From Thuidium tamariscinum (Eukaryota; Streptophyta; Bryopsida; Hypnales; Thuidiaceae), in NCBI GenBank assembly GCA_947034885.2, contig OX344749.2:28473501-28537500 (forward strand): a DNA stretch of 64,000 nucleotides. Reading direction: 5' to 3'. This document shows, piece after piece, positions 46,001 through 61,498 of the stretch; within the stretch, counting starts at the first letter, position 1, and each line of letters opens with the position of its first letter. The notes beneath the pieces are model-generated. The model was given only the letters and a program-made list of their open reading frames with translations. It was not told the origin of the DNA and searched no databases. Both the position numbers and the translations under genes were made by a program.

Positions 46001-49000
46001 CTATGGAATGTCTAGCTGCTTTGGTGGATTCGGTGGGTGCCACTGCTTGGGGTGTCTTGACAGCTTATTTACAGGATTTTCAGGATGACTTTTTATTGCA
46101 ACCAGTTCTTAAATCACTTAAGAGAGATGATGATGCAGAAGACAAGAAAACCATTCCACCAGGTGATTTGCTTTATAAGGCGTAGGCAACATTCCTTGCT
46201 TGTGATGTGAATGAGTCATTTTCCCTGCTCCTCCTAACTAGCAATTTGGACCGGACGAAGCTAGTGGTTTGTACTAGAGATGTCTTGTGCATTAAGTCTT
46301 CCAGGATTTCGCTATGGTGTAGTCAGATCAAGAGACGGAAATGTTTCTTTTCTACTTTCTTTTGAATCAAGCAGTTATGTGCTATTTTGTAGAACTGAGG
46401 ATAGTCGCAAAATGAACGAATGCCGTGTAGAGTAAATATTTCGTGAAAGATATATGCTTGGAAGTGATCAAGTATATTCTCTTCCCGCTTCAACTGTTCA
46501 TAGAACCTATTATTATTCTTGCTAACTTTCTTGTGGATTCTCGTTTTGCAACCCATGCAGGGGTAATAAGCTATGCATTTATCATAATTATCTTTCAGCG
46601 TAACCTTCCAGCACAGTTCTTTTAATAACGTATTTTTATCCTTGCGGGGTGGCGATAACTTTGAGAGGTCAGATATTTACTAAACGGCTTTTGGTTTTGT
46701 GACAGACGCTCAAGGAAGGTTGGATTCTCGATTATCTGAGAAGACTGAGAGCACTACTACTGCTACTCTTTTGACATTGCTCCTCCGAACCATTCAAAAA
46801 CTACCGAAGTTTGCAGAAGCGAAGTCGAGGCAGCTTCTTCCACTTTTTCTTGCATTCGTTGGTCAAACTGATGAGGACAGGTTGTCTTATTCCCTTTTGG
46901 AAAGTTCTATTTGGATATTATATCGGGCTTGTAGAAAGTGAGCGCTGTAAATTTTTTTTGTTTCAGCTCTGATTTGTCGTTAATGGATACTTCCATGTTG
47001 TTTGTGCACGTGAAGCTAATATTTTCTTGGGATTCCCCGTATGCTTGTTGCTTGTTGCAGTGATTCCGCTGCTTTGGTTAAGGGAGGGAGCGGCAAAGAT
47101 TGGAAGAAAGCCCTGAAAGAATGGCTAACATTACTGAAAGAAATGAAGAATGCACGTTCATTCTACAAAGGGGCACTTGTTAAGGATATCTTATTGAACA
47201 GGTGAATGTCTACTGTAATTCCCTTGTAATAATGTTAACTCACAATTCCTGAAGATGATATGCTTCATTTTAACTTCGCCTCAGTGAGTTATTGTTTGTC
47301 ATCATGGAGGACATTAGGTGATTGCAAAAATCTACTGTCCTCATGTCTGGCCATAATTGCAGAATTAGTGCTTTTGGGATCTTTTAACCGGAGAATTCTA
47401 CCATCATTTATCGTGATCTGATTAGAGTACATGGGCATATCAACATTTTTTTACTTGTTGCGAGAGGATTCTGGTATCCCTCATTCTGTTTTGGAGATGG
47501 TGATTTTGTAGAATTGAGGGATGTTAAGCGTGTACGGGTCTCCCTTATATATTTTGTTCTATCGTAACTGAATGATGGGGATCTTTGAGATGTCATTTTT
47601 GAAAGCAATCACATTGTGCAGGATTCTTATGGATAATGATCCATCAATTCAGTCGTTGAGTCTTGAGTGTCTGCTAAACTGGAAAGACGGCTTTCTGACA
47701 ACACATGTGGCGCATCTGCAAAATCTCATATCATATTCGACCCTCCGAGAAGAACTTGTCACATGGACCATCGGAAAAGAGACGCATCAAGTTCAAGATG
47801 AACATCGGCCTGGATTGATATCAGTGATCCTGCGCATTCTGTATCCGAAGATTATGAAACGCAGCGGCAAATTTGCTGGAAAGGTAAGACAACAGAGTTA
47901 CTGAATACTAGAATGATTGGCTACTTCCACGTTACCGAAATTGTGCACTACTTGTTGAAGGGATATATTAACTCACTTTCTACATTATATTCAGGTTGGA
48001 GCAGGTGTACAGAGAAATTCAGTGCTCCAGTTTTTGGCACAATTAGAGACTAAAGAGCTGGCTCCACTTTACTCTCTTCTGCTGAGGCCACTGCAGGCTG
48101 CGTTCTCTGGAGTCGCGCTAGAAGTATTTGAGGGATCAACGCCTAAATGGGAAGCTACAGTTTTGAAAGGAGAGGTCACATCTAATTTCGTTGACTGGGT
48201 TGATCTTGGCGCTGTAGCAGCTCTGCAGTATAAGCGGAAGATGGGGTTCTTGCACATGGTCAAGGACTCCCTTGATATTTTTGGCAGGGAAAGAATTGGA
48301 CCTTATTTGCATGCTTTACTTAGTCTAGTATTCAAGATTCTCGAAAGCACAGCGGGAACGTGTGAAGTATCTTTCGCTGGAATTGAGGAATCAGAGCCAA
48401 CGGATCTGAGATCAGTTGATTACATGGATTTGGAGTCCGTGGAGAAATCTAGGGTTCAGGAACTCGGTGAAGCTCAATCTGATCCAGCAAGTAATGCATC
48501 CGTGAAAGTTAATGCTAGCACTGGCGATTCCGATGTAAACCCATCTACAATTGTAATGGAGATTGCAGAGAAAGTTGTTAATGACGAAGACATAGATGCA
48601 GAAGATGTGAACGAGGATGAGGTAGAGACGGACAAGTTGAAAACTAACCTTGGAGGCAGTCATGACCTGCGAACTCTTTGCTTGAAGATAATTGCCACAG
48701 TATTGAGCAAGTTTGAAGACTTCGACTATAACCCTGTTTATTGGGATATCTTCTTTCAGTCAATTTCACCATCAATTCAAAATTTTGCTGCAGAGAATCA
48801 TTCTAGCACTTCTCCAGGGGCTGTCTTCTCCTGCCTTTTATCGATGGGGAAAAGTGTGGTTTTGGCACCACTTCTTACTCGTGACCTTAGACTTGTGCCA
48901 AATGTTGTTGCCGTATTTAGTTACAGGACAGCTACACCGGCCGTCATAGCAGGAGTTGTTAGTCTTGTGGAGGGTCTATTGAATCTTGAAGAAGAAGATG

Positions 49001-52000
49001 GAGAAGATGGCAAAGGGGTAGTGAAAACAGTACTATTACCTCATCTGGAGGTTCTGCTTGCCAGGGTTCACGATCTCTTGACAATCAGGCGGGAGAAAAT
49101 CAAGTAAGGACTATACCGTTTTGAATTTCACTAATTCTGTTAGAACTTGAAAGAATTTAATTAGATTGTTCTACTAAAAGCTTGACTTTAGTTTCTTATT
49201 CAGAAAGCACATCTATCCTGCTCTATATCCTGCGTATCTGTAAGCTTGAAGAGTTTATAGGCTAATACTACTGAATGGTCCGATCCTTGTATCACCAGGG
49301 GTAAGAAGTCAGCATTTTCTGTGAAACGCGAACTTAGAATACTGAGCCGTCTCAGTCAGTACGTCAAAGACAAGCAGGAGACGGCAAGATTGGTGGATGT
49401 GTTACTTCCTTTCTTGAGGTCAAAGAAGCGGATGGATCTAGGTTAGACTATACATGATAGCAATCCCTGGTTTTGTATTTCTGCTTTCTCATCCTGCTGC
49501 TGCCTCTTGTTTTCATTCCCCTTAGTCATGAAACGAGAGCTGACACTCTCTTCTTTTATTTCTTGCTTACCTTCCTGAAATCGTTTAATGCTTTATCTGA
49601 AGTGTCCTGTTGATACTAAACGTTCACCTTCCTGTTTGAGGGTGCAGATGTCGTCATGGAGGTTCTCCATATTCTCAGGGGTCTGGCCCCAGCATTGGAC
49701 GTTGAGAGTGTCGACAAATGTCTTCCAGCCCTGGCTCCCTTGCTAGCGTCAATTTCAATGCAAGGAAATCGCACTGCTATCTGCCAATCCCTTGAAGAGT
49801 TTGCACAAGTTGATTCATCCCTTCTGACTGTGGTATACAACCTTATTCATTCCGTCTTCGCTGGAGATTTCAGGCGCACTTTTTGATTTGATTTTTGTCA
49901 TATTTCCAGTTTTATAGCAAAAATATTATGAATGTTAAAGTGCTTATCGCATGTGCTGCTAGCGTTCACAGGGTGCATTTGCTAAATATTTAATATGCCA
50001 GTGCAAATTATATGGATGGTTTTTATTGGTTGAATTGATGGATTCGTTGCAATGATGTGCTGGATTTGTGACCTTTTTTTATCGAGTTCTCATGTACGTC
50101 ATTTATCTGGATTTATAGCTCACTTTCTTTTTACGTCTTTCTAACAGGCGAAGTTGCTAGCCGACCTGAATGCCATGTCCACTACAACCATGGAAGAGTT
50201 CGACTATGAACGGCGCCTCCAAGCTTATGAGCGGATGGATGCATCGCTTTTTGCTCAACTCAATAGATCAACGGGACTTCTTGTTTTATCACAGGCAGTT
50301 TTTGATATGGGTTCATTGGACATGTCTCTTAGACATAGTTCTTCTAGCCGTTTGCAGGCATTTGTGAAGTTTGCATCCTCTTTACCTGAAGAAGAATCTC
50401 TTGACGATTTACAAGGTGAAAAATCAGACGAGATCAATGAGGATGCGGATTTGGCTCTGGATGCTGCTGATGGGGAAGTAGCTGGCGAACCGGTGGAGGT
50501 TAGGTTAGCCGGGGTTCATGTCAAGACTGAGTCAGGATCGGTGAAGTCTTTGGTGCAGAGGTTTCTCCTTCCTCATGTTCGTAATGCGATGGGTTCTGAA
50601 CTACTTGTTGTGAGAAGGGTACGTTTGACACATGCATTTATCACCGACTTTACTGGAAATATGAACTTGCTGTTCTAGCAATCGTGAAATGCTGTTATTT
50701 TTCATATTTTCTTTTTCGTTTTTGAAGGTCAGGTGCTTTCAAACATATTCTCTCTTGTACTTGCGTTGTGACGGTTGAGCTGATGATCTTGGTGTTAATG
50801 ATGTTATGTCTTTTATCCAAGCTCCACCACCTTTCACAAAGACTGTAGGATGAAGATTATGTTTGTATCTACAAGAGGTGTATCACTGAGCAGTTTGAAT
50901 TCATCGAGTGACTAACCTGCTTCTTCCGCTGCAGGAGTGGGTTGCTTTACTCCGTGAAATGGCTCTGAGTTTTCCAACGACCCCGGCCTTGAGCGAATAT
51001 CAAAGCCTTGTTTCCACTGACCCAGAAGTTGACTTCTTTTATAATATCGTTCATCTTCAGGTTGCAATTTCGTCCACCTTCTTCAAAATATTTTGGCACC
51101 GTAGGCTCTAAGTTGGACTGCTTTAAGTGCAGATATACCAAGATGAAGATTGAATCTGCGGTCACTTTAGAATGAGTTGAAGTCGGTTTTATGGGTGCTG
51201 ATGCTGTGACGATACTTGTTTATTCGGTTGTGCAGGTTCACAGAAGGGGAAAGGCTATGGCAAAGTTCAGGACCTTGTGTGGTGCTGGACATTTCTCTCA
51301 GGTAATCGGTGGGGTGCTGTCGTGATGAATTAATCTATTTTCTTGATAGTAGAGTCCTTCATGGATATTTGTCGTGTTATTAGTATTCTGACGAGATATT
51401 ACTCACGAGATTTTGTCTGCCTTCCTCAGGGTGCTCTTTTGAGGATATTTGTGCCATTATTTATGAATTCTATATTTGAAGCTAAAGGTGACAAGGAAGG
51501 AAACCTGGTGGGATCTGCAATTGAAACTGTTGCATGCATAGCCGGCCAACTTCAGTGGGAGCCATATTTCGGGTTGCTGATGCGATCGTTCAGGTTCCTC
51601 AGCTCAAAAATGGAACATCAGAAAGTTCTAGTACGACTGGTGTGTGCAACCCTTGATGCTTTTCACTTCTTTGAGTCTAAAACTGAAGAGAATGTTAGTG
51701 ACAATGCAACTAATGAGGCCGAAGATAGTCATACACGAACATTGCCATCTGAGATAGAGGTTCTTCTTCGTAAGCGGGTTCTGCCCGAATTCACCAAGGT
51801 CATGGTTTCGAATATGGATATCGTCAATGCATCAGTGGCCCTTGCGCTGGTGAAAATTTTGAAGCTTATGCCAGAGGAAATAATGGAGCTTGAGCTGCCT
51901 CGGATAGTGCAAAGCATTACTAATTTGCTTAAAAATCGAAATAGCCAGGCCGTCAGAGATGAGGCTCGTTCTGCACTAGTTGCAGTAACTGCCTCACTGG

Positions 52001-55000
52001 GTGCTAAATATTTGCATTTCATTGCCGGAGTGTTGAAGGCTTCACTGAAAAGAGGATTTGAGGTTCATGTACTGGGCTACACTCTTCACTCTATTCTGGT
52101 GAAACTTACAGATACGGTGGAAGTAGGTGGGATTGATTACTGCCTTCCCCTACTTTTGGAGATGCTGGAGAGTGACATTATGGGGGAAGTAGCAGAAGAA
52201 AAAAATGTGGAAGCTATTGCTGTCAAGATGAAAGAGACTAAGCACATGCGATCTTTTGAAAGCATGAGACTGATTGCTCAAGTTATCACTTTTCCAACGC
52301 AAGTTCCTACCATGTTGGGCCCAATTAGGAGGAATCTACCCAAAACTTTTTCACCTAAAAACCGCGTGAAGGTAGAGACGATGCTGAAGCAAATAGCTCT
52401 TGGTATACAATCAAACTCCTCGGTCAGCCAAGAGACTCTTTTTGTTTTGGTCCACGGGCTAATGGAAGATGGCCTTAAAGAGGAAAATGCTGTAGCGCTT
52501 GCACTGGCTGCTAAGAATCAGGCAAAATTGGAAGGGAAGGGAGCTGGAAGGTTGACCAAGACAGTTACTGGAAAAGCTGCAGAATTGAATTACAGTAAAG
52601 ACAGGAACGGAAACGACAAAGATGCAATAGCTGTAGGACTAGGAACACCTAATGCACATCTGCTTACAGAATTTGCTCTTCAGTTGTTCTACACCCACTT
52701 GAAGAAAGTGAAGATAAGCTTCCAAGATCATCTGGCTTTATCAATGCTGGACCCTATGGTAGATATCTTCTTCAGATTTTTATCTTCAAAATACGATGGT
52801 GTATTGTCAGGAGTAATGAGGTGTTTGAGTGTACTCGTGAAGTTACCTCTGCCCTCTGTGGATAAATTTGGAGCTAAAATGTCTAAGCAAGTGTTCAATA
52901 TGGCGCAGCGATCTGGGAAGACAGATACTCCAGTGATGCAGGCTTGTTTCCAGCTTCTGATCACTCTCATACGACACTGCAAGACGGCAAAAATAACAGA
53001 TGATCAACTCCGGTTGCTTCTGTGCTTTCCCGTCTTCAGTGACTTAGAAAGTACTACGGGGAGCACGGCCCTGTCTCTCTTGAAGGCTGTTGTTAGTCGC
53101 AAGCTTCTTGTTCCGGAGCTGTATGATATGATGATCCGTGTTTCTGAAGTGATGGTTCAAAGCCAACTATCACCTGTTCGACAAGTATGCAGTCAAATTT
53201 TCCTGCAGTTCTTGCTGGACTACCCGCTTGGAGTGAAGCGTCTACAGCAGCACCTTGACTTCCTCCTTACAAACTTAGGGTACGATTTCATGTGTTTCCT
53301 GCACTTTGAAAGTTTCCTTTTTAGTATGCTAATGTAGTCTTCTGGTTGAGAGCCTATCTTTATCTCTCATGTAATGTTTGGATTAGTTCTTTGAATGTAC
53401 CATTAGAACGCCAGAAATTTCTTATCGTTATCAGTCTTGACTTGAATGGTATTTTCGTAAGAGTATACCGTGGTGTCAGTTGGGTCCTTTATTTCTTGCG
53501 ATTTTCATCGCGTTTGTAGTGATTACGAACTTATGCTTCTGCCAAATTATCCAATAGGTACGAGCATGCAAGTGGTCGTGAAGCGGCACTGGAAATGCTT
53601 CATACGGTAATTATGAAGTTCCCTGAGACTGTGGTTGAAGAGCACGCTGAGTCACTTTTCTTACCTCTAGTGGCAAGGCTAGTGAATGATAATTCAAATC
53701 ATGTTCGAGCCATGGTAGGGACAGTGTTGAAGGTGCTTATGAGCAGGGTTGGTCCTCGTGCCCTTCAGCGAATGGTAGACTTTTCACTCACATGGTACAA
53801 GGGTGACAATTCCCGCCTGTGGCGACCTGCAGCACAGGTGAGAACCTTGCATTTGCAGTCTTGTCTTTGTTTTGAGTACGTTGATCCCTTACTTTGCCGG
53901 ATGCAACTTTTAAATTAAATACAATATGATCCTTTTGTCCTGTTCATTTGTCTGCCAGAACTTGATTTCTGTGCTGCATTTAATTGGCTCTAGTACGTGT
54001 AAATTCTAACTTTTAAATTTACTTACGTTTTTGTAGGTACTGGGATTTTTGATTGAGGTAATGAAGGATAAGTTTGCGAAACACGTAGAGGAAGTATTAG
54101 AGGCAACAATCATTATTTTGAGGGGTACTGCATCCGAGAGCGAAGAAGAGGAAGAAGACGACATCCCAAACTGGCAAGAAATTTATGCATCGATGATCAT
54201 GATTCAAAAACTCCTGCAGCAATTTCCTAATTACCCCCTTCAGTCAGAGCTTCAGGTACCTGTCATCTCGTCGCTGTATTACCCGATCTCCTGTGTGGTT
54301 TCGTGGATGCCGTATGTTTTGAATCTGATTCTCATTGCGCGCGGTTGTGTTGTCCCTTTGCAGGAATTCTGGGAGTTGGTATGCAGTTTGTTGTTGCACA
54401 AGCACTCCTGGATTCGATTAGCATCAGGACGGTTGCTTGGGATGTACTATGTTACATGTGGCGAGAACAATGAACACAGCAGCTCGAAGGCAAGTTTTTA
54501 TCTCGCATTGGATTCTAGTTTCATGGCTACTTTGGGACTGGGAGAGATGTTATCAAACACTTGTGTAGTTTGTTCCATTGTAGCCTTGTAATTGGCATTT
54601 AGAATTTGTGGTGGAATGGTTCTGTCGCATTATAAATGAGTTGAGCTCATTTAGGATATGTGTTCAATCTCCATCAAGATCAATTACTAAATCCGCTTTT
54701 CTATGCCTAAACAGCAACTGCTGCATCCAAGTTGGCTTCTGCTTGTAGCTGGGTATCTCTGCGAACAGCTGGATGCGGAGATTATGGACAGTGCTTTGGC
54801 GGATCAAATTGTGAAAAATCTTCTGTATGTTTCATCTGCTTTTCCTTCTTCGGAATCAGCTTTTCAAGTCACGGAACTGAAGAGTCAAAAGAGGATAGAG
54901 CAAGCTAAAGAAATTCTCGGTGCAAATAAGAGAGTTCTGAAGAACAAGATCCACAATCTGGATGCTGAAGATAGAGTCTCTGAAGACGAGGATCAAGACT

Positions 55001-56252
55001 TACCTACAATTTCTGGAGACATTGATGACCAACATTCACATGGGAATACTCCATATTGGGCTTTAACACTTCTTTTCAGAAGACTGGAAAAAGTTGCTCT
55101 TCGTGTTCAGCCCACGCAGGTGCTCTGACCATACCAAACATATTCTGACCAAATACAAAATATATAACTTGAATCGCGTGTTATTTCATCCTTCTCTCCT
55201 TTCCTCTGATAATTACTTACCGGTGTATTGTTGAACTGACGGCTTGTACATATGTCATGGCTTGGCAGGCGAAGGCCGTCTTGGAATGGTTCTCAGCAAT
55301 GGCTTCTCGATTAGGATCAGCTGGGATCCAGCCCTATTTGCGGTTCATTCTTGTACCTCTATACAAAATTACCGAAGGTTCAGCATCTAAGCAAGTGCAA
55401 GGTATGATACTGCCGCAGAGAAACTGCAGAGTTTTATTGTTTTTTAATTGATCTCTGCGATATGTTCCATTCTGGAATCAGTCTTACGTCTGTTGAATTT
55501 CTAGTGATTAAGGGCAAAACACCCATTCCCGCACCTGTTCCTTGCAGTGGACTGTAGATTCACCCAAATGCGTCAGGAGAGTTCCCTTAATGTGTGCGCC
55601 ACGTGTGATTGTAATTTGCTGACACAATTGAAGGACAATTGTCACTGAGTGGAGTCAAACAAGTACTCAGTTTCGCAGGGTTCAGTTTTGGGGGCACCTA
55701 TAGGACGGTCCACAGGTCTAGGGAGCCAACACTTTGAAATTTTTTAGAAATTACATACTGTATCCGAAAAATCTAATTTTTTTTTTAATATTCATGATTT
55801 TCACTCGCTAATACTAGAAAAATATCATTTTAAGAAAACGCTGCCTCCAACTATGCTGAATTCCTTATTTGGACGGTTTTGGGTGTTTCCACTGTAGAAC
55901 TATCAATTCAAATTGCTCCTCTCTATTTGCTTCTCTTTGCCCTGTCTTTTTGGAAGTATGTTCAGTGCTGATGGCTATGCTTTTGTGTGGGAGTTCAGAG
56001 GAGCTCAAGACATACGGTGATGAAGTGCTAAATGATTTGCGAGGATTACTAGGAGTCGATGAGTTTGTACAAGCATATAACAATGTTCGGCAAGGAGTAA
56101 AGGACCTGCGAGAGAAACGCAAACGAGCACAAAAGCTCAATGTGCTTGTGGATCCAGAGCGCAATGCTAAACGCAAGATCAGATTGAATCAGAAGCGCCA
56201 AGCACAGAAGAAACGAAAAATGGTAGACCAAAAACGACAAAGAGGTCTCTAG
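40076..56252 (+). CDS. UTP20: UTP20 (DRIM), SSU-processome HEAT-repeat protein, about 30 exons
   Basis: U3 snoRNP-associated nucleolar scaffold needed for 18S rRNA processing. Exons: 40076-40270, 40425-40582, 40772-40816, 41103-41181, 41390-41463, 41675-41781, 41995-42177, 42472-42864, 43031-43283, 43493-43567, 44118-44476, 44660-44930, 45268-45520, 45811-46162, 46706-46937, 47061-47201, 47622-47883, 47995-49103, 49299-49441, 49648-49832, 50148-50618, 50935-51060, 51236-51301, 51430-53279, 53558-53837, 54037-54255, 54364-54489, 54715-55119, 55269-55401, 55999-56252. All phases agree, giving about 2,932 aa (human about 2,785). The N-terminus (RFVFKNFATRVEEVDVDVFR), RYYPKAYVQEFAAEAISFLLR, the DRIM block around DNDPSIQSLSLECLLNWKDG, and a Lys/Arg-rich tail (KRKRAQK, KKRKMVDQKRQRG) match plant UTP20. 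Helical HEAT-like repeats fill most of it; exon 18 and exon 21 hold acidic linkers. ATG 40076 is chosen over an upstream in-frame GTG. The intron after 54489 is GC-AG. The 42178-42275 junction is ambiguous. Confidence 0.93.
40402..40410 (-). promoter_or_regulatory. Telo-box in UTP20 intron 1
   Basis: Exact TTAGGGTTT in the first intron, 15 bp before the acceptor of exon 2. Telo-boxes typically lie near the start of ribosome-biogenesis genes; whether this one is active is inference. Confidence 0.45.
43884..44071. mobile_element. Putative MITE in UTP20 intron 10
   Basis: TAAAAC-N2-ATATTTCG...GGCGGTAT at 43884-43914 is repeated in inverse orientation at 44041-44071. The inner 23 bp of each arm are identical, and there are two mismatches in 31 bp. 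The 188-bp unit has no coding potential and lies wholly inside the intron 43568-44117. The superfamily is not clear; no sure target duplication was found. Confidence 0.65.
54490..54714 (+). other. GC-AG intron of UTP20 (intron 27)
   Basis: Exon 27 ends TCGAAG and the intron opens GCAAGT, which fits the GC-donor consensus AG|GCAAGT; it ends in taaacag before CAACTGCTGCATCC. No GT donor nearby keeps the frame. Confidence 0.75.
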
Positions 56253-56847
56253 ATGTATATTAGATTTTCAACCTACTCTTTTTCTTTCGTTCACTTAAGT
56301 TCTGAATCTGAGTCAATGTGCTCACTTCTTAGGTCTTTAGAGCAGCTTCGTGAGAATAGAAATACCTGATGAGACTAGTTAGTATATAAATTTTTTTGTC
56401 ACGAGAATCAGAATCAAGGTTAGACTTAGGATTAGCAGACTTCGTAAGAAGTTGCAGTTTTGTAGATTATTTAGGTATTGCATATGCACAATTGAAAGCA
56501 TGAATTGGAATTTCTCGATAAGAATTTTTTGAATGGTGCACAGGTGTCACCACCGAAGTTTCAGAAGTCTACCTTAGTACCCTTGGATTGGATGTTTCGA
56601 ATCTGGTTTGAATGTTCCACTGTCTCGGCTGGACGTCTCATTGTTTGAGAAAGGTCGCTTGTCCCTGTCTCAAAAGCAACGAATCATGCCTATTTTTTCC
56701 AGTTCCCTTCAGAAGTTTTCCATTCCACAATTCATAAATCAATAATTACAAACCTCCTTTCAGTGTATATTAAATGTAGGTTGCAAGCGTCTAATGGCCT
56801 CAAAACAGGTCTCTGATGTTTTTTATGATTAACGCCCAATCTCATTA
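56253..56847. other. UTP20 3' flank
   Basis: Presumed 3' UTR of UTP20 and spacer. No gene or structured repeat seen before the TIR at 56848. Confidence 0.45.
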
Positions 56848-57551
56848 AGGTAGGTACACCCCAAAGCGCCAGTTTTTGGACTGTGACTATTTACAAGGCT
56901 CAATAGTCGATACTGAATTGAAGAACAGAGAGAACAGCCAAGAGGTAATGGAACCGCAAGAAATTTTTTAGTTCTCCAGAATATGACAATACAGTAGGGC
57001 CAAGAAGTTAAAGCAGTAGAGTACTTGAAAGTGCTCATAGGTTGTAGTGAAAAGGCCTCATAACATTGAAGAAGTTGCACAAGTTAAAGCACTAGAGTAC
57101 TTGAAAGTGCTCATAGGTTGTAGTGAAAAGGCCTCGTAACATTGAAGAAGTTGCACAGCATATGTGGCAGAAGTGACAGAGAGGAAGCTAGTAAGCGTTG
57201 CACGAATGCAAGAGAGCTTTGTGTTCCATGCAGCAGGTGGTACAAAAGTGGCTTGTTAGAGCCGAACTCGTCCTTGTGAATAAGTTTTATTTAATCTTCA
57301 CTATGAAGTTGTAAAATGCTCTGTAATAGTATATGATTATTTTTTCTCTTTTTCTTATGAGCGTTCAGCCGTCATCTTAACAAACTGCATTGAAATCCTT
57401 ATTACCAACTGTACTGAACTCAAAGTACCCTACTATGATCAATCACCGCCATCTACATGCCACTAACAACTTCTTCATTCAATGAAAACACTTTCAAGTC
57501 TTTTTCTAGCTAGCCATTTTAGACACCGCACGATAATGGGTGTACCCACTA
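56848..57551. mobile_element. Possible longer relative of the AGGTRGGTACACCC TIR element
   Basis: The left end AGGTAGGTACACCCCAAAGC, preceded by TA, matches the element at 28.9 kb; near 57535-57551 GGGTGTACCCACTA followed by TA could be the diverged inverted end. The interior contains the 76-bp tandem duplication. The right boundary is weaker than the left. Confidence 0.4.
57005..57156. repeat. 76-bp tandem duplication
   Basis: 57005-57080 and 57081-57156 are adjacent copies differing at two positions, a recent duplication. Confidence 0.92.
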
Positions 57552-59411
<1,860 letters not shown>

Positions 59412-61303
59412 TAGGCAAAACTAGAGATGGTGGAGAGATGCATACATTGACAGATGTAGAAGAAGACTCCTCTGCTTTTGTCACGAGGAGGCGATCGAGC
59501 TACTACCACATTCGCAGTGAGCAATGTGCTAATTCCTCACAGTTCTGTCGATGTGGCTGGACTGTACTCTCTGCGGAAGGGGATTGGGGTTTAGAATTAG
59601 TTCGCAGTTGGTTTTTCTCGGTGGGGATTCTGGCCAGGGGCTGGTGTGCTCTTTGCGCATGCAGCGAGCGTCTCGTGTTGGAGGTGCTCTCCAACGAGAC
59701 GAGTTGTAGGTGAGGTAAATTTCTGATGTCGAATATAAGTGCTACTTTCTTCTATCGCATGTGCACCGTCAATTCCTCGTTAAATTGTGAGAATCTCCAT
59801 AAGACTAATTCCTCACATCGTTGCTGCTTTATAGTAACGACGTGGGTGTTCATTTCTGATTGTGCCTCTTGGTGATCTCTAGCTATTGACGGAGCGTGGA
59901 TTTTATGAGCCCTCTTGTCGTCAAGCTAGTATCTGGTGAAAATATGCAGAGGGTTGGGATGTTGTTGCTTGTGGCTTGTGGATTTGGCGTGTTGAGTTTA
60001 AAGTACAGCACTGTACAAGACGTTGTGTCTTGGCCTGAGTAGCATGTCTCAATTTGCTGCCCCACTTTATTGTTGTTGCTGCCGAGCAACCGGTTTTCAA
60101 TCAACTTCGAACAGTGAAGTAGCTGGGCTGCAGTGTTCAGCTGCTGAGAACGGCAGTATGTTACTCCACTTAGTTGCAAATACAATCAATTTCCAAGTGT
60201 TGATTTTGATGATTAACCACGAAGTGCTTTGGGGCAATGTTTTGGCCACAGAACTTCTCATCCAGATGCTTGAACCTTTATAACCAATTTGACGAAATTA
60301 TCTCATGTGAAGTAATATATTAGAATTGGACAATGATATAAGAGGAATGATGTAGGGGGACAACCGTAATGTGTTTGAGGGCAAGTTCGATTTTTTATGT
60401 AATAAATCTTGTGCAAAGTGGATATACATTTTCTATGCATCCCACAAATATGTCAAGTAATCTATACCTGAAAATGATTAAATAACCATTGAAGCAGGGG
60501 CTATCTAATGTCTGTTGCTTTTTTTAGGTGTGTTGGAAATTACAAAGGAATTCTTGAGTCTTCTATGCACATAGTTTTGGGGCATTGAAATGACTAGAGT
60601 AGGTTCTCCAAAACTTGAATTTTCAAAGTGCCAATTTTTTGAAGCCAATTTGAGCCTCTTGTGTTCAAAAGGTGTACACTAATTCAAGCACAAGCCTTTA
60701 CATTGGTGTTGCAATGTAGGCAAGAATATACAAGTTGGTTTTAAAGCATGTTTAGCTACATTCAAAAGAGGTGTCCTAAGAAACCAATTGTTGGTTTAGT
60801 CTATTGTAAGGTAATTGTATTTGATTGTGACCCCTATCTAAGTGAACTTGTGGAGTTTTTCAAAGATGACTTGTATGATTTCAAAAGGGCCATTCATCCC
60901 AAATTAGATGAACCTTGGCCACACTAGATTGCAATTTTCAATATTTGATTTGATATAAGAAAATGAATCATAACAAGTTTTGTTCCTATTCCTTTTCTAA
61001 TTTTAGAGATATAAGTCAAGTTTATTATGAATAAGCTCAATGTATTTAAATCTATAATCAATAATATTGAATGTTTTTTATTTTTACATTTATATTAATA
61101 ATGAATGAATTATATATATAAATTACCAAACATAGTTCCTCATTTTATATATTCATTTTGGAAAAAGAAATGACATATTCCCTGAAAGATATTATAATTT
61201 ATAAAAATTTCTAAATTGCACTTTTTAAAATTATGATAATGTAATTATTTTGTTGAAAGTTTAAAAAAATATTTGCAAAGAAAAAAGTTTATCACACAAA
61301 GAG
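59412..61303. other. Ferredoxin 3' region and AT-rich spacer
   Basis: About 900 bp of GC-balanced DNA after the stop is probably 3' UTR and flank, then AT-rich sequence. ORFs in this stretch have no recognisable family and no supporting splice context. Confidence 0.45.
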
Positions 61304-61498
61304 TACCAAAATGTTATAAATTGATTATAAAGATGTGAATCTTAGCTTCATTGTAAAATTTAACTTGTTGAAGGAATTTAGAGGGTTAAAAGACAAGGAA
61401 TACCAAAATGTTATAAACTAATTACAAAAATGTAAATCTTAGCTTCATTGTAAAAAATTAGACTTGTTGAAGGAATTTAGGAGGTAAAAACTAAATAA
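61304..61498. repeat. Diverged tandem duplication, period about 97 bp
   Basis: TACCAAAATGTTATAAA begins copies at 61304 and 61401; both continue through AATCTTAGCTTCATTGTAAA and ACTTGTTGAAGGAATTTA. Differences are scattered, so the duplication is older than the 76-bp one at 57 kb. Confidence 0.75.
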
